Positions 32,295 to 33,588 of a stretch of DNA of 33,588 bases are shown one piece after another. Under the pieces are notes generated by a model. That model had not been told where the DNA came from. It searched no databases and saw only the letters and a program-made list of their open reading frames with translations. Made by a program: the position numbers and the translations under genes. The stretch comes from Opitutales bacterium (GTDB taxonomy: Bacteria > Verrucomicrobiota > Verrucomicrobiia > Opitutales > UBA953): contig JAFSAO010000008.1 in assembly GCA_017440935.1 (NCBI GenBank), positions 1 to 33,588 of the forward strand, given 5' to 3'. Position 1 is the stretch's first letter. The number at the start of each line of letters is the position of its first letter.

Positions 32295-33446
32295 ATGAAT
32301 CCCGCATTTTCAGTTCCGTTACCGCGCGCATGGGCGGAAATTGATTTGCCTGCATTTGAACGCAATGTCGTAAAAATCAAGGCTTCGCTTCCCGCACACG
32401 TGCGCTACATTTCCGTGGTGAAGGCAGACGGCTACGGGCACGGTGTCGCACATATCGTGGAGCGGCTTTTGCAATGCGGGATCGACAGTTTCGCCGTCGC
32501 CAACGCGCGGGAAGGCTCCGACGTCCGCTACATCGCGCCGCAAGCGGAAATCGCAATTCTCGGACCGACGCTTCCGGAGGAAATTCCGCAAGCCCTCGCA
32601 GACAATTTGACCATCGCCGTTTCCGATGCGGACGAAATCCGCACACTCGCCCGCATCGCGGGAACACTGAACCGCCGCGCGCGCGTAAACATCGCCGTAG
32701 ACACCGGCATGGGACGCATGGGCATTTGGCATGAGCAGGCGGAGTCCGTTTTTTCCGCCGTTGCCGACTCTGCGGAATTGGATTGGCGCGGGGTTTTCAC
32801 ACACTTTTCAAGTGCGGATTCCTCGCCGGAATATACGGAGTTGCAACGCGCACGCTTTCTCGCAGCCGTGAAAAAAATCCCCCAAGCCCGCCGAGAAAGC
32901 CTGACCATTCACGCCGACAATTCCGCCGGTTTGGAAACGTTCTCACGGGAACGCCCGTTTAACGCCGTCCGCGTGGGTATTTTGCAATACGGTTGGAAGC
33001 CCGCACCCGGCTCCCTGTTTGAAAAAATTTCTCCGGAACCCGTGCTTTCCTTCCGCACGCGCGTCGGGCTCGTAAAAAATCTTCCTGCGGGAACGCCCGT
33101 CAGCTACAACCGAACATTTACATTGGAGAAAGATTCGCGCATCGCCGTGCTTACGGCGGGCTACGGCGACGGCATTCCCACCGCGGCAAGTAACCGCGCA
33201 GAAGTCCTCGTGCGCGGCAGGCGCGTTCCCGTGATCGGACGCGTGACGATGGACCAAACACTCATCGGGGCCGACGCGCTACCCGAAGTCTCCGTCGGCG
33301 ATGCGGCGACATTTATCGGCGAATCCGAAGGCTCGCGCATTTCCATCGAAGAATTTTGTTCCCGTAGCGACTGTATCCCGTGGGAAGCGCTCGTTTCCAT
33401 CACCAAGCGGGTGCCGCGCATTTATCGCGGTTTACGCATCCAATAA
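32295..33446 (+). CDS. alr: Alanine racemase
   Basis: Alr makes D-alanine for peptidoglycan using PLP. The 383-residue protein starts at the ATG at 32295 (MNPAFSVPLPRAWAEIDLPA); an in-frame start at 32133 would overlap tsaB by 91 bases. The PLP lysine is Lys43 in SVVKADGYGHG. The barrel contains VDTGMGRMGI and GVFTHFSSADSS. The opposite catalytic base is Tyr290 in LTAGYGDGIP. GRVTMDQTLI is the family signature GR.-x-MDQ. Normal length. The leader is T/C-rich (TTTTATTTCCCTCA) and lacks a Shine-Dalgarno. A terminator follows at 33452. Confidence 0.97.
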   Translation: MNPAFSVPLPRAWAEIDLPAFERNVVKIKASLPAHVRYISVVKADGYGHGVAHIVERLLQCGIDSFAVANAREGSDVRYIAPQAEIAILGPTLPEEIPQALADNLTIAVSDADEIRTLARIAGTLNRRARVNIAVDTGMGRMGIWHEQAESVFSAVADSAELDWRGVFTHFSSADSSPEYTELQRARFLAAVKKIPQARRESLTIHADNSAGLETFSRERPFNAVRVGILQYGWKPAPGSLFEKISPEPVLSFRTRVGLVKNLPAGTPVSYNRTFTLEKDSRIAVLTAGYGDGIPTAASNRAEVLVRGRRVPVIGRVTMDQTLIGADALPEVSVGDAATFIGESEGSRISIEEFCSRSDCIPWEALVSITKRVPRIYRGLRIQ

Positions 33447-33451
33447 TACAC

Positions 33452-33492
33452 AAAAAAGAGAGCGTTCCTGCGGGTTTTGCGGGAACGCTCTC
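33452..33492 (-). terminator. Intrinsic terminator built from an inverted pair of the iterated motif
   Basis: GAGAGCGTTCC (33458-33468) pairs with GGAACGCTCTC (33482-33492) over 11 bp. On the minus strand the stem is followed by six Us (opposite AAAAAA, 33452-33457), so it best terminates the incoming minus-strand gene; it may also act after alr. The right arm includes a full CGGGAACG (33480-33487), the left arm a near copy. Confidence 0.85.
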
Positions 33493-33515
33493 TTGGGGCA
33501 GAAATTTTCCGGAAA

Positions 33516-33588
33516 TTAAACCGCAGATTGGCGGGCCGCTTTCGGAAGTTTTTCGTAAAACATTTCTGCTCGGTCGATAATGTTGGAA
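33516..33588 (-). CDS. C-terminal end of an unidentified minus-strand gene
   Basis: A minus-strand frame enters from the window edge and ends in TAA at 33516-33518, giving 23 residues (SNIIDRAEMFYEKLPKAARQ then SAV). A terminator follows on the same strand, which supports a real gene end. Too little is visible to name it. Confidence 0.5.
   Translation of the reverse strand, partial: SNIIDRAEMFYEKLPKAARQSAV

Larger units (their letters stand above)
46..33487. repeat. Highly iterated octamer CGGGAACG (about 100 copies, both strands)
   Basis: By hand scan I find about 49 plus-strand and 53 minus-strand copies of GGGAACG, nearly all as CGGGAACG. The base two before the GGG is mostly G or A, and the base after is mostly C (consensus RCGGGAACGC). 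Examples are 46-53 (+), 1253-1260 (-), 10392-10399 (+), 15682-15689 (-), 15709-15716 (-), 17692-17699 (+), 24248-24255 (-), 24267-24274 (+) and 33480-33487 (+). Copies fall in genes (encoding AGT, VPA, RER and similar tripeptides), in gaps and in terminators. They are rare in the conserved part of rpoD and in sucCD. This entry marks the family across the window; single copies are only 8-10 bases. Confidence 0.9.

Noticed and set aside
46..33487. Iterated octamer as a palindromic HIP1-like or KOPS/Chi-like element
   Set aside because: It is not palindromic, and its strand balance is nearly even here, so neither class fits. Genome-wide orientation data would be needed to exclude Chi.

Overview
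This window looks like a chromosomal stretch of a Gram-negative bacterium of the PVC superphylum, most likely a Verrucomicrobiota member near Opitutae. That placement is inference. It rests on a primary sigma factor with a long Lys/Ala/Pro tail, a DnaG primase whose zinc site is degraded, RHS, FGE-like, BspA-LRR and caspase proteins, lipopolysaccharide genes (KdsB, KdsD, lipid A acyltransferase/heptosyltransferase, O-antigen ligase), and start codons that almost all lack a Shine-Dalgarno sequence. No rRNA, tRNA or CRISPR array was seen.

Layout. 1-14805 is all minus strand: the N-terminus of an RHS-like protein; an FAD oxidoreductase overlapping rlmN; a secreted module of LPP20-like lipoprotein, DUF4384-like protein, LRR-caspase protein and FGE-like protein; rpe; an unknown gene; a CPBP protease and an ExbD-like protein; then rpoD and dnaG. 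14978-17843 (+) holds cysE, a DedA protein and a Ste24-like M48 protease. 17840-20320 (-) holds a flavin reductase and a fused lipid A acyltransferase/heptosyltransferase. 20486-24202 (+) holds an RlmI-like methyltransferase, an RmlD-like reductase, a DnaQ-like exonuclease, a palindromic repeat element and an IS200-type transposase. 24313-31425 (-) holds sucD, sucC, an EamA transporter, a nitroreductase, an O-antigen ligase-like protein, kdsD and kdsB. 31525-33446 (+) holds tsaB and alr. The window ends in the tail of another minus-strand gene.

The strongest unusual signal is not a gene. The octamer CGGGAACG (consensus about RCGGGAACGC) occurs roughly 100 times, about equally on both strands, inside genes and between them, where one or two copies would be expected. 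It also forms the stems of two terminators as inverted pairs. This is the pattern of DNA-uptake sequences in Neisseria and Pasteurellaceae, and I know of no such motif described for this group. A second repeat class, degenerate heptanucleotide arrays (TTAGnnn, TAAGnnn, CTAAnnn), sits at several gene ends. A third is a REP/BIME-like element next to a tyrosine transposase.

The most interesting gene group is the secreted caspase module at 3234-7830. A terminator-like hairpin lies just before its DUF4384 gene, and the last two genes are translationally coupled by the only strong Shine-Dalgarno sequence in the window.
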